Assembly (NCBI GenBank): GCA_036675035.1
Contig: JAKFFO010000039.1
Coordinates: forward strand, 1 to 31,669
Reading direction: 5' to 3'
DNA from: MESE01 sp036675035
Lineage (GTDB): Bacteria > Pseudomonadota > Gammaproteobacteria > Burkholderiales > Burkholderiaceae_D
Length of the DNA stretch: 31,669 bases
Positions 25,822 through 31,669 of the stretch are shown here, in pieces. The notes under the pieces are model-generated. The model searched no databases, had not been told where the DNA came from, and worked only from the letters and a program-made list of their open reading frames with translations. The translations under genes and the position numbers were made by a program. How positions within the stretch are numbered: position 1 is the first letter of the stretch; every line of letters starts with the position of its first letter.

Positions 25822-25986
25822 CGAGTCTTCGTCCTGTAAGCGAGGTACGCGGAAATTTACCCGGTTTTTCAGAATGCATGCAATTCACGCCCGGCATGCA
25901 GAGAATGCAATGGCGTCGACGGCAATACTTTGTGTTTGAAAAAATTTGGGCTGGCATTGCGGTGTCCGCTAGTGACGGTTCCGGCG

Positions 25987-26190
25987 TTATTTTGATTGCG
26001 TGACGCGGGAAGTACCTTCGGGAATGACCGATACGTTCGGATCGGTTTCAAGCTCCCATCTTATTCCGTCTACGGATCGGTAGAGGATCCCGTTGCGCAT
26101 TGCATGAAATACTTTCAGATTTGTCCCGGATTGCTGTTGGTTGAAAATGCCATTCGCATCATTCTTCTTTTTGGAGCCCATGGCGGTCAA
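25987..26190 (-). CDS. Possible small unknown protein
   Basis: This 67-codon frame begins with TTG at 26190. An ATG at 26181 (MGSKKK) would give 64 residues. The sequence is polar at the N-terminus (SKKKNDANGIFNQQQSGTN), then has a more regular stretch (LKVFHAMRNGILYRSVDGIRWELETDP) that looks like a small beta-rich fold. No ribosome site is clear and I recognise no family. It is on the same strand as the XRE-like gene, 165 bp ahead of it. It may be a real short gene, but the evidence is only an open frame with protein-like composition. Confidence 0.4.
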   Translation of the reverse strand: MTAMGSKKKNDANGIFNQQQSGTNLKVFHAMRNGILYRSVDGIRWELETDPNVSVIPEGTSRVTQSK

Positions 26191-26269
26191 ACATATTGAA
26201 ATTGAACTGGCCAGTAGTTTGCATAATAGGTAATCAACTATCAGTCAGTTTAAAGTGACTTGCGGTTTC

Positions 26270-26503
26270 ATGGAGGAAATAATGCCCCAATCAAGTAATT
26301 TTCGACGCAAATAAACGAAGATTGATTTTTCTCAATATGGTAAAGAATTTATTGGTTTTGTGAGTGCCAACGAACGAAATCCTGCGCAAGGAAAAGTATT
26401 TATTGATACAGCCAAGAGCAGGTAGACCGGAGAAAGTGCTTGCTTGCGAAGGTACAACGCAGCCAAAGACTTCTTGCGCGAAATGAAGAACGCACCAACG
26501 TGA
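26270..26503 (+). pseudogene. Possible broken small gene with two in-frame stops
   Basis: An ATG at 26282 has a strong ribosome site (GGAGG at 26272-26276). An in-frame ATG is also at 26270. Reading on gives MPQSSNFRRK, a TAA at 26312-26314, then a protein-like stretch (TKIDFSQYGKEFIGF... ending DTAKSR), a TAG at 26423-26425, then another (RRYNAAKDFLREMKNAPT) to TGA at 26501. All three pieces share one frame and avoid low-complexity sequence, which suggests a gene of about 73 codons inactivated by two nonsense changes. I recognise no family. An antisense frame overlaps it, so coincidence is possible. It ends 95 bp from the 3' end of tRNA-Ser. Confidence 0.4.
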
Positions 26504-26546
26504 CGCAACGAGAACTGACAAATCTCAGAGCTGTCCACCAACCGGT

Positions 26547-26563
26547 AGCGCCGACAAGGCGCC
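26547..26563 (-). repeat. GC-rich hairpin downstream of tRNA-Ser
   Basis: AGCGCC (26547-26552) and GGCGCC (26558-26563) can form a six-pair stem, including one G-U pair on the minus strand, with a five-base loop. It lies about 35 bp past the tRNA 3' end on the tRNA strand. There is no T-run, so terminator function is doubtful. Confidence 0.3.
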
Positions 26564-26597
26564 TATGATGCGAAGGAAAATTCTGCGGGGATGATAC

Positions 26598-26687
26598 TGG
26601 CGGAGAGGGTCGGATTCGAACCGACGGTACGCCTAAACGTACACTGGATTTCGAGTCCAGCGCATTCGACCACTCTGCCACCTCTCC
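26598..26687 (-). tRNA. tRNA-Ser (anticodon CGA)
   Basis: A 90-nt class II tRNA read on the minus strand. The acceptor stem GGAGAGG pairs with CCTCTCC, followed by discriminator G and an encoded CCA. The anticodon stem-loop is CTGGA-CTCGAAA-TCCAG with anticodon CGA, reading UCG. A long variable arm and the GGTTCGAATCC T-arm fit tRNA-Ser. It lies 133 bp downstream of serS on the same strand. Confidence 0.96.
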
Positions 26688-26820
26688 TGATTCGGTCAAT
26701 TTGCCGCCTCGGGGGCAGCAAAGCGGGAAATTATAGCAGAGTGGATTCTGTGCGTCATCCCGATTCGCTCATGTATTTGCAGCCGCGCGCACAAAAATCC
26801 ATGCACTCGGGCCGGTAAAC

Positions 26821-28116
26821 CTAAGCTTGTGGCGCCAAGCGCGTCTGCCCCGCCATATATGAATGCAGAACCTCGGGAATGTCGACGCTGCCATCGGCTT
26901 GCTGAAAATTTTCCAGGACAGCCACCAGCGTACGTCCGACTGCAAGACCGGAACCGTTCAATGTATGCAGCAACTCCGGTTTACCTTGTGCATTACGGAA
27001 ACGGGCTTGCATGCGGCGTGCCTGGAATGCTTCGCAATTCGATACCGATGAAATTTCACGATAGGTATTCTGGGCCGGCAGCCACACTTCGAGATCGTAG
27101 GTCTTGGCTGCGCCAAATCCCATGTCGCCGGTGCACAGCGTAATGACGCGATACGGCAACCCGAGCTTTTTCAAGATATTTTCGGCATGGCCCACCATTT
27201 CCTCCAGCGCGTCATAGGATTTTTCCGGATGAACTACTTGCACCATTTCGACTTTATCGAACTGATGTTGCCGGATCATCCCGCGTGTATCGCGCCCATA
27301 ACTGCCAGCCTCGGAACGAAAACAGGGGCTATGCGCAGTCATTTTGACCGGAAGATCGTCAGGCGCAATGATCTCGTCCCGCACAATATTGGTCAGCGAG
27401 ACTTCGGCCGTGGGAATCAGGTAGAGCGCTTCACCCGCCCCTTCCTGCCCGCCCTTCTTGACCGCGAACAGATCGGCTTCAAACTTGGGCAGTTGTCCGG
27501 TGCCTTTCAGGGATTCGGCATTGACGATATACGGCGTATAGCATTCGACGTAACCGTGCTCGGACGTGTGGGTATCCAGCATGAACTGCGCCAGCGCCCG
27601 ATGCAGGCGCGCAACTCCGCCTTTCATCACCGCGAACCGCGAACCGGTCAGCTTTGCCGCGACATCGAAATCCAGCCCCAGGTGCGCGCCGATATCGACA
27701 TGATCCTTTACTTCAAAATCGAAAACGCGAGGCGTGCCGATCTTGCGCACTTCAACATTCGCAGTCTCGTCCTGGCCGACCGGAACCGATTCATGCGGAA
27801 TATTGGGAATCGCGAGCATGAACTCGCTGATCCGGGCCTGTATTTCTTCCAATCGTGCGGCCGAGGCTTTCAGTTCGTCACCGATTCCGGTTACCTCGTT
27901 CATCACGGAAGTCGCATCTTTGCCTTTTCCTTTCAGGATGCCGATCTGCTTGGAAAGCGTGTTGCGTTTGCTCTGCAACTCTTCGGTACGGGTCTGAATA
28001 TGCTTGCGTTCCGCTTCAAGCGCATTGAATGCCGAAATATCCAGCGGGAATTTACGTGCGGCCAGGCGGGCCGCGGCGGTATCAATATCTTTGCGAAGGA
28101 GTTGGATGTCGATCAT
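26821..28116 (-). CDS. serS: Seryl-tRNA synthetase
   Basis: A 431-residue class II aminoacyl-tRNA synthetase that charges tRNA-Ser with serine. Residues 1-110 form the tRNA-binding coiled-coil arm (rich in Lys, Glu, Arg and Leu; e.g. LEAERKHIQTRTEELQSKRN). The catalytic domain follows. Motif 2 is FRSEAGSYGRDTRGMIRQHQF, and motif 3 is GSGLAVGRTLVAVLENFQ with the conserved Arg. The serine-site segment TAEVSLTN is present. The length is normal. The start is ATG at 28116, with a possible -10 (TACAAT) at 28155-28150. It precedes tRNA-Ser on the same strand, so both may be transcribed together. Confidence 0.97.
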   Translation of the reverse strand: MIDIQLLRKDIDTAAARLAARKFPLDISAFNALEAERKHIQTRTEELQSKRNTLSKQIGILKGKGKDATSVMNEVTGIGDELKASAARLEEIQARISEFMLAIPNIPHESVPVGQDETANVEVRKIGTPRVFDFEVKDHVDIGAHLGLDFDVAAKLTGSRFAVMKGGVARLHRALAQFMLDTHTSEHGYVECYTPYIVNAESLKGTGQLPKFEADLFAVKKGGQEGAGEALYLIPTAEVSLTNIVRDEIIAPDDLPVKMTAHSPCFRSEAGSYGRDTRGMIRQHQFDKVEMVQVVHPEKSYDALEEMVGHAENILKKLGLPYRVITLCTGDMGFGAAKTYDLEVWLPAQNTYREISSVSNCEAFQARRMQARFRNAQGKPELLHTLNGSGLAVGRTLVAVLENFQQADGSVDIPEVLHSYMAGQTRLAPQA

Positions 28117-28149
28117 GGGCGCTTACACGGGTCGAATTTCGAAACCGCC

Positions 28150-28217
28150 ATTGTATCAAGCGCCGCACGGTCGTCGCATGGGAAAAGATCAAGCGAGTTG
28201 AAACCACGATGGTTTCA
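28150..28217 (-). promoter_or_regulatory. serS upstream region with -10 and perfect inverted repeat
   Basis: The minus strand has TACAAT at 28155-28150, about 34 nt before the serS ATG, but no good -35. Further upstream is a perfect 8-bp inverted repeat (TGAAACCA at 28199-28206, TGGTTTCA at 28210-28217) with a 3-base centre. It could be an operator or a hairpin at the end of the rarA transcript; no T-run follows it. Confidence 0.4.
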
Positions 28218-28262
28218 GCGCAAGTGCAGCGTGCCTATTCTTGCCGAAAGCGAAGACTATGA

Positions 28263-29582
28263 TTATTTTTTGTTGCTTTGCCGGGCTGCTCGATCGAGCG
28301 ATTCCAGGTATGCCAGTTTCTCGGCGATCTTCGCTTCGAGTCCGCGAGAGGTCGGAAGATACCAGTGCGGATCCGACATTCCGTCCGGAAGATAGGTTTC
28401 ATCGGCGGCGTAAGCATCCGGCTCGTCATGGGCGTAGCGGTACAGTTTGCCGTAGCCCAGCTCTTTCATTAACCGGGTCGGTGCATTACGCAAATGCTCG
28501 GGTACCGGCCGGGATTTGTCCTTGCCTATGAATGCACGCGCGGCATTGTAAGCATTGTAAGCCGCATTGGATTTGGCGGCACACGCCAGGTAAATGACTG
28601 CCTGCGCCAGCGCCAGTTCGCCTTCCGGAGTACCGAGCCGCTCATAGGTTTCCGTTGCATCCAGCGCCAGTCGCAACGCACGCGGGTCGGCAAGTCCGAT
28701 ATCCTCGCTTGCCATGCGAATGATGCGGCGCGCCAGATAACGCGGGTCGGCGCCACCGTCGAGCATTCTGACAAACCAGTACAACGAGGCATCCGGATTC
28801 GAGCCGCGCACCGATTTATGCAACGCCGATATCTGGTCATAAAATGCGTCCCCGCCCTTGTCGAAACGGCGCAGAGAATCACCGAGACATTCCGCCAGCA
28901 GACTTGCATCGACTTCCGTTTGGCCTTTGGCAAGCGCCGCATGCGACACGATTTCCAGATTATTGAGAAGCTTTCGGCCGTCGCCATCGGCACTTGCAAT
29001 CAATATCGACTTCGCATCGTCGGAAAAACGCAGTCCGCCCAATTCACTGCTGCAGGCACGCTCCAGAAGAGTGCCGAGATCGTCATCCGGCAATGACTTG
29101 AGCACATACACCGACGCCCGCGACAGCAGCGCGCTATTGACTTCAAACGATGGATTTTCGGTGGTCGCACCGATAAAGGTAAACAGCCCGCTTTCCACAT
29201 GCGGCAGAAATGCATCCTGCTGACTCTTGTTGAATCGATGTACTTCATCGACGAACAGGATAGTGCGCCGGCCGGAGTTGGCGCGTATCACTTGCGCGCG
29301 TTCGACTGCTTCGCGTATGTCCTTGACACCGGACAGCACCGCCGACAAGGCGATGAATTCCGCATCGAAGCCGTCAGCCATCAGCCGGGCCAGGGTCGTT
29401 TTGCCAACGCCTGGCGGCCCCCACAGGATCATCGAATGCGGTTCGCGCGATTCAAACGCAACGCGCATCGGTTTGCCTGCACCGAGCAAATGCTGCTGAC
29501 CGATTACTTCATCCAGCGAGCGAGGCCGAAGACGCTCAGCCAGCGGGATCGATGTCATTTTTCCCGAGAGGGCTGTACTCAT
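28263..29582 (-). CDS. rarA: Replication-associated recombination protein RarA
   Basis: A 439-residue AAA+ ATPase of the RarA/MgsA family that acts at stalled replication forks and forms tetramers related to clamp-loader subunits. Walker A is GPPGVGKT (55-62), Walker B is ILFVDEVHRF (about 107-116), sensor 1 is IGATTENPSFEVN, and the arginine-finger region is ALLSRASVYVL. The C-terminal half contains the family's conserved blocks KSVRGSNPDASLYWFVRML and YLARRIIRMASEDIGLADPRAL, and it ends with PTRLMKELGYGKLYRYAHD. An in-frame ATG at 29558 (MTSIPLAERLRP) is closer to the usual family start. A 6-bp inverted repeat at 29595-29612 lies just upstream. It follows lolA by 74 bp. Confidence 0.95.
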   Translation of the reverse strand: MSTALSGKMTSIPLAERLRPRSLDEVIGQQHLLGAGKPMRVAFESREPHSMILWGPPGVGKTTLARLMADGFDAEFIALSAVLSGVKDIREAVERAQVIRANSGRRTILFVDEVHRFNKSQQDAFLPHVESGLFTFIGATTENPSFEVNSALLSRASVYVLKSLPDDDLGTLLERACSSELGGLRFSDDAKSILIASADGDGRKLLNNLEIVSHAALAKGQTEVDASLLAECLGDSLRRFDKGGDAFYDQISALHKSVRGSNPDASLYWFVRMLDGGADPRYLARRIIRMASEDIGLADPRALRLALDATETYERLGTPEGELALAQAVIYLACAAKSNAAYNAYNAARAFIGKDKSRPVPEHLRNAPTRLMKELGYGKLYRYAHDEPDAYAADETYLPDGMSDPHWYLPTSRGLEAKIAEKLAYLESLDRAARQSNKK

Positions 29583-29656
29583 TCATGCATCGGACCCGAC
29601 GTACATGTCGGGGTTGCGAAAAAACTGAACCAATTTGATGCGCACCTGACGACTGC

Positions 29657-30331
29657 CTATTGTTGAAATACGTCCGCACCCTTGGGTACGGAAAATTTGA
29701 ACTGATTTTCTGCCATCGGCGGGTTTTTCTCGAACTTGGTAAATGATAGCAGCGACACCTGGCCGAACGAATCGCGCAGTTCCATCGCCACCGGAACGCC
29801 GTTTCGCAATCCGATACCAATCTGGTCGAAAGTCGTGTCCTTTGCCTTCGGCGTGGCTTGCAGCCACTCCACGCCGTCTTTGACGCCGGCATCCTTGAGG
29901 ATAAAATTCTTTTCCAGATCGTTGCTTCCGAACAGAATGGCAGCGGGCGATGAACCGAGCGCATTGCCCAGCTTTCTGATCGTTACCTGATTCAAGTCCT
30001 TGTCGTAGATATAGAGTTTTTCACCGTCGGCTTGCAGCACCTGTTCGTACGGCTTCTGGTAGGTCCAGATGAATTTTCCCGGTCGCGCAAATTGAAATGT
30101 ACCGGTGGACGGATTCGATATCTTCATGTTGCCGTCACTGGTATCGCTGCTTTTGAGCTGGCGCTGCGTGAACTCGCCTTTCGCTGCCTTGGTGCTCGCG
30201 ACGAACGACTTGAACTGCTCCAGCGCAGACGCATGCGCAAACACAGGCAAAGCCAGCACACAAGCCACCAGCAAGGGCCCGATCATCCGAAAGCGGGAGA
30301 AACGAGACTGCAATCTATGTTGTTGGTTCAA
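29657..30331 (-). CDS. lolA: Outer-membrane lipoprotein carrier LolA
   Basis: A protein of about 224 residues that carries lipoproteins across the periplasm from LolCDE to LolB. I chose the TTG at 30331 because GGA lies 8 nt upstream. It then gives a signal peptide with a basic start (NQQHRLQSRFSRFR) and a hydrophobic core (MIGPLLVACVLALPVFAHA). The ATG at 30286 would leave the signal without its basic residues. The mature part has the LolA features ASALEQFKSFVAST, GEFTQRQ, GTFQFARPGKFIWTYQKPYEQVLQADGEKLYIYDKDLNQVTIRKL and SLLSFTKFEKNP. It begins 10 bp after the ftsK stop, an order common in proteobacteria. Confidence 0.93.
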   Translation of the reverse strand: MNQQHRLQSRFSRFRMIGPLLVACVLALPVFAHASALEQFKSFVASTKAAKGEFTQRQLKSSDTSDGNMKISNPSTGTFQFARPGKFIWTYQKPYEQVLQADGEKLYIYDKDLNQVTIRKLGNALGSSPAAILFGSNDLEKNFILKDAGVKDGVEWLQATPKAKDTTFDQIGIGLRNGVPVAMELRDSFGQVSLLSFTKFEKNPPMAENQFKFSVPKGADVFQQ

Positions 30332-30341
30332 AGTGTTGATC

Positions 30342-31669
30342 CTATTCTGTGTTTCCTGCCGGCACCAGGATTTCCCGGTTGCCGTTCGACTGCATGGTAG
30401 AAACCAGGCCGCTCTGTTCCATCTGTTCCAGCAAGCGGGCGGCACGGTTATACCCGATTCGCAAATGCCGTTGTACCAATGAAATCGATGCCCGGCGATT
30501 CTTCAGCACAACTGCGACTGCCTGATCATACAACGCATCGGCTTCGCCGCCGGGCGCTCCTTCGCTTCCAGGCGCACCGTCGATGCCATCTTCCGAAACG
30601 CCGCCTTCTAGGATTCCCTCAATGTAATTCGGTTCCCCCTGGGATTTCAGGTGATCGACAACGCGATGGACTTCTTCATCGGATACAAATGCGCCATGCA
30701 CGCGAACCGGGAGTCCTGTACCCGGCGGCATGTACAGCATGTCGCCCATCCCGAGCAGCGCTTCGGCTCCCATCTGATCAAGAATGGTGCGTGAGTCGAT
30801 CTTGCTGCTGACCTGGAATGCGATGCGGGTCGGGATATTGGCTTTGATCAGTCCGGTAATCACATCGACCGATGGGCGCTGCGTCGCCAGAATCAGATGG
30901 ATGCCCGCAGCACGCGCTTTTTGCGCAATCCGGGCGATCAGCTCTTCGATTTTCTTTCCAACCACCATCATCAGGTCCGCCAGCTCATCAATAATAATGA
31001 CGATGGTAGGCAGTTTTTCAAGAGGCTCAGGCGCATCCGGCGTCAGGCTGAACGGATTCGGAATCTTCTGTTCGCTCTTTTCAGCATCTGCAATCTTGTT
31101 GTTGTACCCGGCAAGATTGCGGACGCCGAGCTTGGACATCAGCTTATAGCGGCGCTCCATTTCCGCGACCGCCCAGTTGAGCGCATGACCGGCCTGGCGC
31201 ATGTCGGTCACGACCGGCGCCAGCAAATGCGGGATACCTTCGTAAATCGACAACTCCAGCATTTTCGGATCGATCAGGATCAGGCGAACCTGGTTCGGAT
31301 CCGACTTGTATAACAGCGACAGAATGGTGGCGTTGATGCCCACCGATTTTCCGGATCCGGTGGTGCCCGCCACCAGCAGGTGCGGCATCTTTGCCAGATC
31401 GGCCACCACCGGGTGGCCGGCGATATCCTTGCCCAGTGCGATGGTAAGGCTCGACACGCCGTCGTTATATACCTTGGAGCCGAGAATCTCGGTCAGGCGC
31501 ACGATCTGCCGCTTCGGATTGGGTAGCTCCAGCCCCATGTAATTTTTACCTGGAATGGTTTCAACCACACGAATCGACGTCAGCGACAGCGCTCGGGCCA
31601 AGTCGCGCGCAAGTCCGACGATCTGGCTGCCTTTGACGCCGGTGGCCGGTTCTATCTCGTAGCGCGTAA
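30342..31669 (-). CDS. ftsK: DNA translocase FtsK, C-terminal part (gene cut by window edge)
   Basis: The last 442 codons of ftsK; the start lies beyond 31669. The edge codons read TRYEIEPATGVKGSQIV, the family segment at the start of the motor. The motor has Walker A (AGTTGSGKSVG), Walker B (LILIDPKMLELS), the segment IVIIIDELADLMMV, and DRTILDQMGAEALLG-like conserved residues (here SRTILDQ). The C-terminal winged-helix gamma domain (SISLVQRHLRIGYNRAARLLEQMEQSGLV), which reads KOPS sequences and contacts XerD, is present. FtsK pumps DNA at the septum and activates XerCD recombination at dif. It is followed by lolA after 10 bp. Confidence 0.96.
   Translation of the reverse strand, partial: TRYEIEPATGVKGSQIVGLARDLARALSLTSIRVVETIPGKNYMGLELPNPKRQIVRLTEILGSKVYNDGVSSLTIALGKDIAGHPVVADLAKMPHLLVAGTTGSGKSVGINATILSLLYKSDPNQVRLILIDPKMLELSIYEGIPHLLAPVVTDMRQAGHALNWAVAEMERRYKLMSKLGVRNLAGYNNKIADAEKSEQKIPNPFSLTPDAPEPLEKLPTIVIIIDELADLMMVVGKKIEELIARIAQKARAAGIHLILATQRPSVDVITGLIKANIPTRIAFQVSSKIDSRTILDQMGAEALLGMGDMLYMPPGTGLPVRVHGAFVSDEEVHRVVDHLKSQGEPNYIEGILEGGVSEDGIDGAPGSEGAPGGEADALYDQAVAVVLKNRRASISLVQRHLRIGYNRAARLLEQMEQSGLVSTMQSNGNREILVPAGNTE

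Noticed and set aside
26291..26521. 76-codon minus-strand frame opposite the possible pseudogene
   Set aside because: No ribosome site and an odd Cys/Phe/Ser composition; the plus strand has the better start signal, though I cannot exclude it.
27187..28395. 402-codon plus-strand frame over serS
   Set aside because: Antisense shadow of serS; the minus-strand product has all synthetase motifs.
29595..29612. CCCGAC/GTCGGG inverted repeat between lolA and rarA as a lolA terminator
   Set aside because: On the transcribed (minus) strand the T-run precedes the stem instead of following it, so it does not fit an intrinsic terminator.

Overview
The window reads as chromosomal DNA from a Burkholderiales betaproteobacterium, most likely an Oxalobacteraceae member of the Herminiimonas/Janthinobacterium/Collimonas type. 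This placement is an inference. It rests on two gene orders: pstS-pstC-pstA-pstB-phoU-phoB-phoR on one strand, and ftsK-lolA-rarA-serS followed by a tRNA-Ser. The moderate GC content and the density of c-di-GMP and two-component signalling genes also fit. I saw no intact insertion sequence, prophage or CRISPR array.

Layout. At 1-4212 there is a response regulator with a degenerate GGDEF domain, an NlpC/P60 cell-wall hydrolase, a patatin-like lipoprotein, and a periplasmic Fe(III)-binding protein whose promoter overlaps a Fur-like box. At 4268-10987 lies the complete phosphate-uptake and sensing locus on the minus strand. It has a recognisable Pho box in front of pstS and a nested hairpin between pstS and pstC. 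At 11241-16085 there are a DUF445 membrane protein, a phasin-like protein with a probable TTG start, and an 891-residue PAS-GAF-PAS-GGDEF-EAL protein. At 16715-22619 there are two plus-strand sensor proteins: a soluble 1533-residue hybrid histidine kinase built on five tandem 92-residue HAMP-type repeats and carrying three receiver domains, then a receiver-HisKA_3 kinase. Neither has a DNA-binding output domain.

At 22655-24628 there are a DUF1289 protein and a membrane protein with C-terminal TPRs. At 25044-26597 there is a patch of small genes (an unknown 65-residue protein, an XRE-like regulator, an unknown small ORF) and a possible pseudogene with two in-frame stops. This patch abuts the 3' end of tRNA-Ser(CGA). 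At 26598-31669 are tRNA-Ser, serS, rarA, lolA and the C-terminal part of ftsK, which runs off the window edge.

How the genes work together. The Pst proteins import phosphate and, with PhoU, set the activity of PhoR/PhoB, which should act at the Pho box to drive the same operon. The GGDEF/EAL protein and the degenerate GGDEF regulator point to c-di-GMP control. The two large kinases may form one phosphorelay with an output protein outside the window. The most notable material is the soluble HAMP-array kinase with its partner, the broken small gene beside tRNA-Ser, and the RNA structures in the pstS-pstC gap and in front of the phasin gene.
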